Shown one piece after another: positions 15,201 to 27,200 of a stretch of 64,000 nt of DNA. The translations under genes were made by a program, and so were the position numbers. Every line of letters starts with the position of its first letter. Within the stretch, counting starts at the first letter, position 1. This DNA is from Zoroaster sp. YZ-2022 (lineage: Eukaryota > Echinodermata > Asteroidea > Forcipulatida > Zoroasteridae), in NCBI GenBank assembly GCA_029582265.1, contig CM055826.1, forward strand, positions 36,340,127 to 36,404,126. The letters are read 5' to 3'. The notes under the pieces are model-generated. The model was not told where the DNA came from, made no database searches, and saw only the letters and a list, made by a program, of their open reading frames with translations.

Positions 15201-18200
15201 GGAGGTTACCGGTAAGATTCCCACCCGAGTCAACTATGTGTTCAATATTATATGGGGAAAGTAAGTCAGTGGATTACATACCTGATGTCTGTACCAGTAA
15301 GCAGGAGGTTACAGGTTAGATTCCCACCCGAGTCAACTATGTGTTCAATATTATCCGGGGAAAGTAAGTCAGTGGATTACATACCTGATGTCTGTACCAG
15401 TAAGCAGGAGGTTAGAGCTGAGAATCCCCCAGGAGGCAACTATGTGTTCAATATTATCTGGGGAAAGTAAGTCAGTGGATTACATACCTGATGTCTGTAC
15501 CAGTAAGCAGGAGGTTACCGGTTAGATTCCCACCGAGTCAACTATGTGTTCAATATTATATGGGAAAGTAAGTCAGTGGATTACATACCTGATGTCTGTA
15601 CCAGTAAGCAGGAGGTTACGGTTAGATTCCCACCGAGTCAACTATGTGTTCAATATTATATGGGGAAAGTAAGTCAGTGGATTACATACCTGATGTCTGT
15701 ACCAGTAAGCAGGAGGTTACGGTTAGATTCCCACCGAGTCAACTATGTGTTCAATATTATATGGGAAAGTAAGTCAGTGGATTACATACCTGATGTCTGT
15801 ACCAGTAAGCAGGAGGTTACTGGTTAGATTCCCACCGAGTCAACTATGTGTTCAATGTTATCCGGGAAAGTAAGTCAGTGGATTACATACCTGATGTCTG
15901 TACCAGTAAGCAGGAGGTTACTGGTTAGATTCCCACCGAGTCAACTATGTGTTCAATATTATATGGGGAAAGTAAGTCAGTGGATTGCATACCTGATGTC
16001 TGTACCAGTAAGCAGGAGGTTACCGTTAGATTCCCACCGAGTCAACTATGTGTTCAATATTATATGGGAAAGTAAGTCAGTGGATTACATACCTTATGTC
16101 TGTACCAGTATGCAGGAGGTTACTGGTTAGATTCCCACCGAGTCAACTATGTGTTCAATATTATATGGGGAAAGTAAGTCAGTGGATTACATACCTGATG
16201 TCTGTACCAGTAAGCAGGAGGTTACGGTTAGATTCCACCGAGTCAACTATGTGTTCAATATTATATGGGGAAAGTAAGTCAGTGGATTACATACCTGATG
16301 TCTGTACCAGTAAGCAGGAGGTTACGGTTAGATTCCCACCGAGTCAACTATGTGTTCAATATTATCTGGGGAAAGTAAGTCAGTGGATTACATACCTGAT
16401 GTCTGTACCAGTAAGCAGGAGGTTACTGGTTAGATTCCCACCCGAGTCAACTATGTGTTCAATATTATCCGGGGAAAGTAAGTCAGTGGATTACATACCT
16501 GATGTCTGTACCAGTAAGCAGGAGGTTACCGGTTAGATTCCCACCCGAGTCAACTATGTGTTCAATGTTATCCGGGGAAAGTAAGTCAGTGGATTACATA
16601 CCTGATGTCTGTACCAGTAAGCAGGAGGTTACCGGTTAGATTTCCACCCGAGTCAACTATGTGTTCAATATTATCTGGGGAAAGTAAATCAGTGGATTAC
16701 ATACCTGATGTCTGTACCAGTAAGCAGGAGGTTACCGGTTAGATTTCCACCCGAGTCAACTATGTGTTCAATGTTATCGGGGAAAGTAAGTCAGTGGATT
16801 ACATACCTGATGTCTGTACCAGTAAGCAGGAGGTTACCGGTTAGATTCCCACCCGAGTCAACTATGTGTTCAATATTATCCGGGGAAAGTAAGTCAGTGG
16901 ATTACATACCTGATGTCTGTACCAGTAAGCAGGAGGTTACCGGTTAGATTTCCACCCGAGTCAACTATGTGTTCAATGTTATCCGGGGAAAGTAAGTCAG
17001 TGGATTACATACCTGATGTCTGTACCAGTAAGCAGGAGGTTACCGGTTAGATTTCCACCCGAGTCAACTATGTGTTCAATATTATCCGGGGAAAGTAAGT
17101 CAGTGGATTACATACCTGTTGTCTGTACCAGTTAGCAGGAGGTTACCGGTTAGATTCCCACCCGAGTCAACTATGTGTTCAATATTATCCGGGGAAAGTA
17201 AGTCAGTGGATTACATACCTGATGTCTGTACCAGTAAGCAGGAGGTTACCGGTTAGATTTCCACCCGAGTCAACTATGTGTTCAATGTTATCCGGGGAAA
17301 GTAAGTCAGTGGATTACATACCTGATGTCTGTACCAGTAAGCAGGAGGTTACCGGTTAGATTCCCACCCGAGTCAACTATGTGTTCAATATTATATGGGG
17401 AAAGTAAGTCAGTGGATTACATACCTGATGTCTGTACCAGTAAGCAGGAGGTTACAGATTAGATTCCCACCCGAGTCAACTATGTGTTCAATATTATCTG
17501 GGGAAAGTAAGTCAGTGGATTACATACCTGATGTCTGTACCAGTAAGCAGGAGGTTACCGGTTAGATTCCCACCCGAGTCAACTATGTGTTCAATATTAT
17601 CTGGGGAAAGTAAGTCAGTGGATTACATACCTGATGTCTGTACCAGTAAGCAGGAGGTTACCGGTTAGATTCCCACGAGTCAACTATGTGTTCAATATTA
17701 TCTGGGGAAAGTAAGTCAGTGGATTACATACCTGATGTCTGTACCAGTAAGCAGGAGGTTACGGTTAGATTCCCACCGAGTCAACTATGTGTTCAATATT
17801 ATCTGGGGAAAGTAAGTCAGTGGATTACATACCTGATGTCTGTACCAGTAAGCAGGAGGTTACGGTTAGATTCCCACCGAGTCAACTATGTGTTCAATAT
17901 TATCTGGGGAAAGTAAGTCAGTGGATTACATACCTGATGTCTGTACCAGTAAGCAGGAGGTTACGGTTAGATTCCCACCGAGTCAACTATGTGTTCAATA
18001 TTATCTGGGAAAGTAAGTCAGTGGATTACATACCTGATGTCTGTACCAGTAAGCAGGAGGTTACGGTTAGATTCCCACCGAGTCAACTATGTGTTCAATA
18101 TTATCTGGGGAAAGTAAGTCAGTGGATTACATACCTGATGTCTGTACCAGTAAGCAGGAGGTTACCGGTTAGATTCCCACCGAGTCAACTATGTGTTCAA

Positions 18201-21200
18201 TATTATCTGGGGAAAGTAAGTCAGTGGATTACATACCTGATGTCTGTACCAGTAAGCAGGAGGTTACGGTTAGATTCCCACCCGAGTCAACTATGTGTTC
18301 AATATTATCTGGGGAAAGTAAGTCAGTGGATTACATACCTGATGTCTGTACCAGTAAGCAGGAGGTTACTGGTTAGATTCCCACCGAGTCAACTATGTGT
18401 TCAATATTATATGGGAAAGTAAGTCAGTGGATTACATACCTGATGTCTGTACCAGTAAGCAGGAGGTTACTGGTTAGATTCCCACCGAGTCAACTATGTG
18501 TTCAATATTATCTGGGGAAAGTAAGTCAGTGGATTACATACCTGATGTCTGTACCAGTAAGCAGGAGGTTACTGGTTAGATTCCCACCGAGTCAACTATG
18601 TGTTCAATATTATATGGGAAAGTAAAGTCAGTGGATTACATACCTGATGTCTGTACCAGTAAGCAGGAGGTTACTGGTTAGATTCCCACCGAGTCAACTA
18701 TGTGTTCAATATTATATGGGGAAAGTAAGTCAGTGGATTACATACCTGATGTCTGTACCAGTAAGCAGGAGGTTACCGGTTAGATTCCCACCCGAGTCAA
18801 CTATGTGTTCAATATTATATGGGGAAAGTAAGTCAGTGGATTACATACCTGATGTCTGTACCAGTAAGCAGGAGGTTACAGGTTAGATTCCCACCCGAGT
18901 CAACTATGTGTTCAATATTATCTGGGGAAAGTAAGTCAGTGGATTACATACCTGATGTCTGTACCAGTAAGCAGGAGGTTACCGGTTAGATTCCCACCCG
19001 AGTCAACTATGTGTTCAATATTATATGGGGAAAGTAAGTCAGTGGATTACATACCTGATGTCTGTACCAGTAAGCAGGAGGTTACAGATTAGATTCCCAC
19101 CCGAGTCAACTATGTGTTCAATGTTATCCGGGGAAAGTAAGTCAGTGGATTACATACCTGATGTCTGTACCAGTAAGCAGGAGGTTACCGGTTAGATTCC
19201 CACCCGAGTCAACTATGTGTTCAATATTATATGGGGAAAGTAAGTCAGTGGATTACATACCTGATGTCTGTACCAGTAAGCAGGAGGTTACCGTTAGATT
19301 CCCACCCGAGTCAACTATGTGTTCAATGTTATCCGGGAAAGTAAGTCAGTGGATTACATACCTGATGTCTGTACCAGTAAGCAGGAGGTTACGGTTAGAT
19401 TCCCACCGAGTCAACTATGTGTTCAATGTTATCCGGGGAAAGTAAGTCAGTGGATTACATACCTGATGTCTGTACCAGTAAGCAGGAGGTTACTGGTTAG
19501 ATTCCCACCCGAGTCAACTATGTGTTCAATATTATCTGGGGAAAGTAAGTCAGTGGATTACATACCTGATGTCTGTACCAGTAAGCAGGAGGTTACTGGT
19601 TAGATTCCCACCCGAGTCAACTATGTGTTCAATATTATATGGGAAAGTAAGTCAGTGGATTACATACCTGATGTCTGTACCAGTAAGCAGGAGGTTACGG
19701 TTAGATTCCCACCCGAGTCAACTATGTGTTCAATATTATCTGGGGAAAGTAAGTCAGTGGATTACATACCTGATGTCTGTACCAGTAAGCAGGAGGTTAC
19801 CGGTTAGATTCCCACCCGAGTCAACTATGTGTTCAATATTATCTGGGGAAAGTAAGTCAGTGGATTACATACCTGATGTCTGTACCAGTAAGCAGGAGGT
19901 TACCGGTTAGATTCCCACCCGAGTCAACTATGTGTTCAATATTATATGGGGAAAGTAAGTCAGTGGATTACATACCTGATGTCTGTACCAGTAAGCAGGA
20001 GGTTACCGGTTAGATTCCCACCCGAGTCAACTATGTGTTCAATATTATATGGGGAAAGTAAGTCAGTGGATTACATACCTGATGTCTGTACCAGTAAGCA
20101 GGAGGTTACTGGTTAGATTCCCACCCGAGTCAACTATGTGTTCAATATTATATGGGGAAAGTAAGTCAGTGGATTACATACCTGATGTCTGTACCAGTTA
20201 AAGAGGTTCAGGTTCACTTCTCATGGGAAACACCTTGTCGCATCAGTGAAAGCTCGTATCTAAAAAATGCAACAAGGTTGTATGTGCAATAGTGCATAAA
20301 TTTGCATACATTAAAACAATTGAGTACAACAACGTTGTATCTTCTTCCATAGGTTTTGTGTGTTCATCCTGGAGCTCTGTAAAAAGATACGACCTTGTTG
20401 CACTGAGCAAAATCCATGTCTGCAACAAGGTCGTAACTATGATACAACCTTGTTGCACTGAGCAAAATCCATGTCTGCAACAAGGTCGTAACTATGATAT
20501 GACCTTGTTGCACTGAGCAAAATACATGTCTGCAACAAGGTCGTAACTATGATATGACCTTGTTGCACTAATGCAACGACCTGCGGGTTTAACATTCACA
20601 AAATTGACCTTATTTTGATCTTTGATGAACTGTTTATTTTACCTGCTGTTTCTATAGATATGTGACCCCAATGTTACGTGGTGAAGCTGACCCAAGGATT
20701 GACCGTCATGAGATCATAGAGAGACTTATGGCCTCTGATATTGACCACTGGCTCAGTAATCTCTACTTTGAAGTTATCAAACTCCCCAGGTAAGAGACAT
20801 CCTTGTCAGGTGGAATTATTGTACCATACTTTTGGTCATCTGTCATTATGATGTCCTGGACATGACAGTGGGTGTGACAGAGGGGGAGACAGAGACAGAG
20901 ACACAGTGACAGACACAGTGACAATAAGAGTTGGGGAGAGTTGATAAACCCCAGACAGTTGGCTGAATGGAAGAGCCATAATTGTCCCACAGTCAATTAG
21001 TCCATGAGCCAAGGGCTGAAAATTAATTTGTCAGTACCACCTGGAGAGGTAAATTCTTCAGTAAGTTTTCTTGTTAAAAAAATATGACAATCCCCCCAAA
21101 AATATTATCAACTGTTTTACTGCGTTGAAAAGCATATGAACCTTTAATAATACTTCTGCTAGATTTCATTAAACAGTCATAGGAGTGGTTTATTGGACGA

Positions 21201-24200
21201 GGCTTAGCATTTAAAATTGTTACAGTAAAAATCGCTTGTAACCAAGTACTTCGCTACCGTTTCATCATTGCTATCATATTTTGTGTGAATTTTCACATTT
21301 TTTCTAAAAAGAACTTTTTTATAAAGGAATTTACCCCACCAGGTGGTACTGACAAATTAACTGGCTCATGGACTTAACCCTAACTCCCTAGCTATTTTGG
21401 CTAAGAACCTTCCTCATTCCGCCAAAATCCAACACCATGCACAAATACTACCACCCAACTGTTGGACTTAGCTGGAATTGGGACACCCGGCCCCATGTAA
21501 AGTATCCCTGTCTGGGCTATACAGTATTGAGTCCATCAAAATACAATACCATGCAGTAACACTACCACCCAACTGTTGGACTTTGCTGGAATTAGGACAC
21601 CCAGCCCCATGCAAAGTATCTGTGTCTGGGCTATACAGTACTGAGTCCATCAAAATACAACATCATGCAGTAACACTGCCACCCAACTGTTGGACTTAGC
21701 TGGAATTGGGACACCCAGCCCCATGTAAAGTATCCCTGTCTGGGCTATACAGTACTGAGTCCATCAAAATACAACACCATGCAGTAACACTACCACCCAA
21801 CTGTTGGACTTAGCTGGAATTGGGACACCCGGCCCCATGTAAAGTATCCGTGTCTGGGCTATACAGTACTGAGTCCATCAAAATACAACACCATGCAGTT
21901 ACGCTACCACCCAACTGTTAGACTTAGCTGGAATTGGGACACCCAGCCCCATGCAAAGTATCCCTGTCTGGGCTATACAGTACTGAGTCCATCAAAATAC
22001 AACACCATGCAGTAACACTACCACCCAACTGTTGGACTTAGCTGGAATTGGGACACTACGGCCCCATGTAAAGTATCCCTGTCTGGGCTATACAGTATTG
22101 AGTCCATCAAAATACAACACCATGCAGTAACACTACCACCCAACTGTTAGACTTAGCTGGAATTGGGACACTTAGCCCCATGCAAAGTATCCGTGTCTGG
22201 GCTATACAGTACTGAGTCCATCAAAATACAACACCATGCAGTTACGCTACCACCCAACTGTTAGACTTAGCTGGAATTGGGACACCCAGCCCCATGCAAA
22301 GTATCCGTGTCTGGGCTATACAGTACTGAGTCCATTAAAATACAACACAATGCAGTAACACTACCACCCAACTGTTAGACTTAGCTGGAATTGGGACACC
22401 CAGCCCCAATGAAAGTATCCGTGTCTGGGCTATACAGTACTGAGTCCATCAAAATCAATGGTTAATTTACCATCAGTAACTTCTATTTAAAAATGGTGAT
22501 GTATCCCAGTGTATTATATGACAACAAACAATGTAGTTGAAACAAATTAAAGTAAGGTAAAACTTGTAGCTTTGCATGGTGAAGAGGATAAGTAAGACTA
22601 ATTGTGGTGACACCATGTGAAATTCTCTATTGAGTAGTAATTAGTTCTGAAAAGAACCAGAGGTTACAACTCGACGTTTCGATCAGTGTGCTCCGATCGT
22701 CTTCAGGAGAATGCCGGACTCTGGGAAATGCTGCTGCTAAAGTAGACTGCTGGAGGATCACGTTATGACTGGATGCTGTTGAAGCGTGCAGGCAGGAAAC
22801 TGGTGGGACTGGGATCCTTGGAGTGGGGGGAGAGGAGTGTGTGCTCACTGAACTGAATCAGTAAACAAACCAAACTGTTGATTTAATTTTTGTCCTACAC
22901 CGACTGTATACTCGGTGCTTTCCAAGTGTCTGTGGAAAAAACTTCTCAGGCAACTTGGATGCAACTCGAACCCACGGCCTTCTGCTTACTAGTGCAGACG
23001 TCTTAACCTCTCGACCACCGAGCTTGCCCGATGACGATTGGCTGTCTAGAATCCTATATAGAATCCTATATAGAATTCTATCAAACAAACCAAACTGTTT
23101 CCATTCCTTAAAGGTACATCGCTGGTCATAAGGAGTATGAGGTAGAACTACAGTTCTCATCTAACCTCTTGAGTTTTCCTGATCGGACTAAGACAGCTGA
23201 GCAGAATGTAGATGGAGACGAGCCTATCCTAGGATCCACGGTAGATGTGGTGTCAACGTCAGGTCGCTATAACTCAAATAATTATCCCTATATACTTATC
23301 AGTAGATACACTTGAATAAATCTCATGTAAAGTGTGTTTCTGTATTGACTCTTATTGTCATATTGATGAGTTAAAAGAAGAAAAGGGGTCAAGGGGTCAT
23401 ATCAATTGGACAGCGTTGTACATACAGCATGCCAGCATGTATATTTGTATGGGCCAATGCTGGCACTCTGCGCAGACAGTCGACAAATTTGAAATTTAAC
23501 GTATATATTGATTCAAAGAGAGTAAGCATACTCATAGAAGCAGTTCTGTCAACATTGCCAATGCTGTACCTTCCCTTTAACGTATATCTTGATTCAAAGA
23601 GAGTAAGCATACTCATAGAAGCAGTTTGGCCAACATTACCAATGTTGTACCTTCCCTTCAATGTATATCTTGATTCAAAGAGAGTAAGCATACTCATAGA
23701 AGCAGTTTTGCCAACATTACCAATGCTGTACCTTCCCTTTAATGTATATCTTGATTCAAAGAGAGTAAGCATACTCATAGAAGCAGTTTTGCCAACATTA
23801 CCAATGTTGTACCTTCCCTTCAATGTATATCTTGATTCAAAGAGAGTAAGCATACTCATAGAAGCAGTTTTGCCAACATTACCAATGCTGTACCTTCCCT
23901 TTAATATATATCTTGATTCAAAGAGAGTAAGCATACTCATAGAAGCAGTTTTGCCAACATTACCAATGTTCTACCTTCCCTTCAATGTATATCTTGATTC
24001 AAAGAGAGTAAGCATACTCATGGAAGCAGTTTGGCCAACATTACCAATGTTGTACCTTCCCTTCAATGTATATCTTGATTCAAAGAGAGTAAGCATACTG
24101 ATGGAAGCAGTTTTGCCAACATTACCAATGTTCTACCTTCCCTTCAATGTATATCTTGATTCAAAGAGTGTAAGCATACTCATGGAAGCAGTTTGGCCAA

Positions 24201-27200
24201 CATTACCAATGTTGTACACGTATCATCCTTTTAACTAGCCATTATCAACAAGGTGAAAGTCAAGAATTAGACATTTAAGATGCATTTCACCATTGCATAT
24301 TTGAAGTTTGTATTCCCTTTTAAATGTCTGTTTTAAATAATGTTTAAAATCCCCCCTTTGTAACTGTCAATTTGTTTCATGTTTTGTAAATAATAACATG
24401 GTGTAACTTTTGAATGGAAGTGAACCCAATTCAGCCCTGTGACCACGACATTCATTTTCAGTAAACCAATTCGATTAAAGTCAATTTAAGAAGAAAGTTT
24501 TAAATTAAATCAGTATCGTGTATCATTCCTCAGGGGATTTGAGCAACTCTATTGGGAAGGGATCCCAGATCAGCGAACAACCAACAGGTTCTGACAATAC
24601 AGCTGATACTATAGAGAAAGCAAGCATTGAACGGACTAGTGACGAAGGATCTGTAGCAGGAAGTAGAACCAGTCTCGATGCTAACCAGGTACAAAGATTT
24701 ATCAGGGACACGACCGTGACCAGAAACATGTTTGGGCTTCGCTCATTGGTTAAGCGTTGTCACGAGTTCGGTTGTGCTGCGATGACGTAACACGTGAACC
24801 AAAGTTTGGGATCGGTTACGCTTGGTTTCAAAATGGCGGACGGTGGAAGTTTTGTTAATTATTTGTTAAAACATGATGGAATGATTGTTCGTATACCAGT
24901 ATATCTTTCAAGTTTATTACTAGCACTCATGAGTAAGTTCTATTTTGCCAAAAATGTGAATTACACAGTATATTTCGAGAAACGTTGATGATTAAACACG
25001 TCGCAAACTGAAAACAATTTTCTGGTTACGTTCTCGTTTTCGTGTAGCTACGTCGTCTTGTTTCTGGTCAAGAATATGACTTCACAGAAACAAGTTTCTG
25101 TTTAGGGTCGAGAAAACGCACTCTAGCTCTGTTCTAAGGCTGTGTCGGGTATCCAGGTATCCGGATACCCAACAGAAACTGTCGTTACCCGGTTCCATTT
25201 TTCGGTTCCAATTACCCGTAAACGACTTTTTTAAATTTCAACTGATTTTTTTGTTTACAAAATTTGTGTTGTGAATGGGGATGCTTAAGTCGTTTTTAAT
25301 ATAGAGGGCAGGAAATTATTACAGTAAATCCACATTCATTATGACTCTAATCTTGTATTCATATTGGTTATTTTTATACATTCAGGAGTATTTATGTGTT
25401 TTTACAAAATTGTTTATGGGTACCCAGGTATCCAAAGATTTCTAATTTCAGGTGTCCGGTTCCTGAAATAACCGAAAATGCACAGCCTTACTTTGTTCAC
25501 ATCGTAGCCCTCTGGTGGTGAAATTGCATCCAGTACATGTGCGTGTACATCTGCCATCCAATGATCGCTGCAGATATTCTGCGCCAAGCATATAATAATA
25601 ATAATAATAATGTGAACTTATATAGCGCACATATCCACCAAACTGGTGCTCAAGGCGCATTGTATTATTATCAACCGATAATACCCCAGACGCAATGCCC
25701 TATCACATGAATAACTTTACCCTGAAAATGCCCTGAAAATCCGTTTTGCCGTGAAATAATAGTTCACCATGATTTCACGGCAATTTCATGGTGTCTCTTC
25801 CTCTCAGATATTGGCAATAATATTCACAGTGATTTCAGGGCAAATTCACAGCGATCTTGAGAATTAATGAGCTGCCCCAAAACTGCCACAAGAAGTTCAT
25901 GACGTTTTCACGGTGTTGTGTCGTCGTGAAATTGCCGTGAACTATTTATTTCACGGTAAAACAGATTTTCAGGGTAAAGTTATTCATAGTGTCACTACCC
26001 TATCGATCACCAGTGATCTAGTCCCATCAACATCTCATGCATGGTGTGAATACTCTCCCTTCTGTCCTGTAAAAACAATTGAACTGATACGTAAGACTAA
26101 TTGCGGTGACACCATGTGAAATTCTCTATTGAGTAGTAATTAGTTCTGAAAAGAACTGGAGGTTACAACTCGACGTTTCGATCAGTATGCTCTGATCATC
26201 CTGAGGACGTAACCTCCAGTTCTTTTCAGAACTAATTACTACTCAATAGAGAATTTCACATGGTGTCACCGCAATTAGTCTTACTTATCCTCTTCACCAT
26301 GCAAAGCTACAAGTTTTACCTAATGGAACTGATGTTGGATTGCACAGCCTGTGGAGAGTTAGTCTTGGTTCAAGACTGTATTTGTGTACTGTTTTTGATA
26401 CACGATCCATCGGCACACGCCACACGAGGGCGCTACATGAACCGCTATCCCATGAACCACTATCAAACACGAACCGCTATCAAACATAGTCTTGGGAATT
26501 TTGTAGAATTTCCCCTCGAAAACGGGGGAAACCACTACGCATGCGTCGACAACAACGGACTGCCGTGAAGTTGTCGATCAGTGAACATGGCAGTCACGTT
26601 GTTGTTTATGCGCGTGTGTACCAAAAATGTGGGCCGCGCTAGCATAACAAATCAACATGTGTGTAGTGGTTTCCCTCCCTTTTAGGGGGGTGATTCTATG
26701 AAATTCCCAAGAAAGTGTTTGATAGCAGTTCGTGTAGCGCCCTCATGTGGCGTGCGGCGACAGGTCGTGTATCAAAAACATACAAACACAGTCTTGAACC
26801 GAGACTAGTGGAGAGTCATTGCCGAGCGGACTAGCTCACCAAACTCACAGCTACATCATAATCAGTCTATTGATGTGATGATAACATTTTAACTTGAAAA
26901 AGAAGGAACTCAGAAAAGCCAAATTCTAAATAAATTGTTCATAGTAACAAAGAAATTGATGGATGCAGGATTCAAATCAGTCACAAGTCTTTTTATTTTG
27001 TTTATTAGGGAGCAGGGCCAAAGTCATGGTACAGCCAAGCCTTTGAGAAGCCTGGCCAGGCCTAGGCTACCTGGCCTCCTAAACTGTCTTTTGTGAGTCC
27101 TAATCCTGTAACAATACAGTACCTGAAAATTAACCTAACCTGGGGTTCTGGAGGGCCTAGCCCAGCTAAGTAGAGCTCATTACAATGCAGTTATGAACAG

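Noticed and set aside
9154..19910. Many 60-245-codon open frames repeating SRRLPVRFPPSQLCVQYY-type peptides
   Set aside because: They follow from the near-102-bp unit length; frames shift with every 99-103-bp variant and are interrupted at random. Not genes.
9010..20205. CRISPR-like array
   Set aside because: Units are contiguous and nearly identical with no unique spacers, in an intron of a eukaryotic gene.
21478..21699. Coding frames on both strands in intron 8
   Set aside because: Lie inside the 114-bp satellite whose length is a multiple of three.
22960..23045. tRNA gene on the minus strand
   Set aside because: Box-like motifs only; the same fragment recurs at 297-365, so SINE.
24518..24790. 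90-codon uninterrupted reading of exon 10 with its downstream intron
   Set aside because: Splicing at 24689 restores the host frame with exon 11; the tail is intron read-through.
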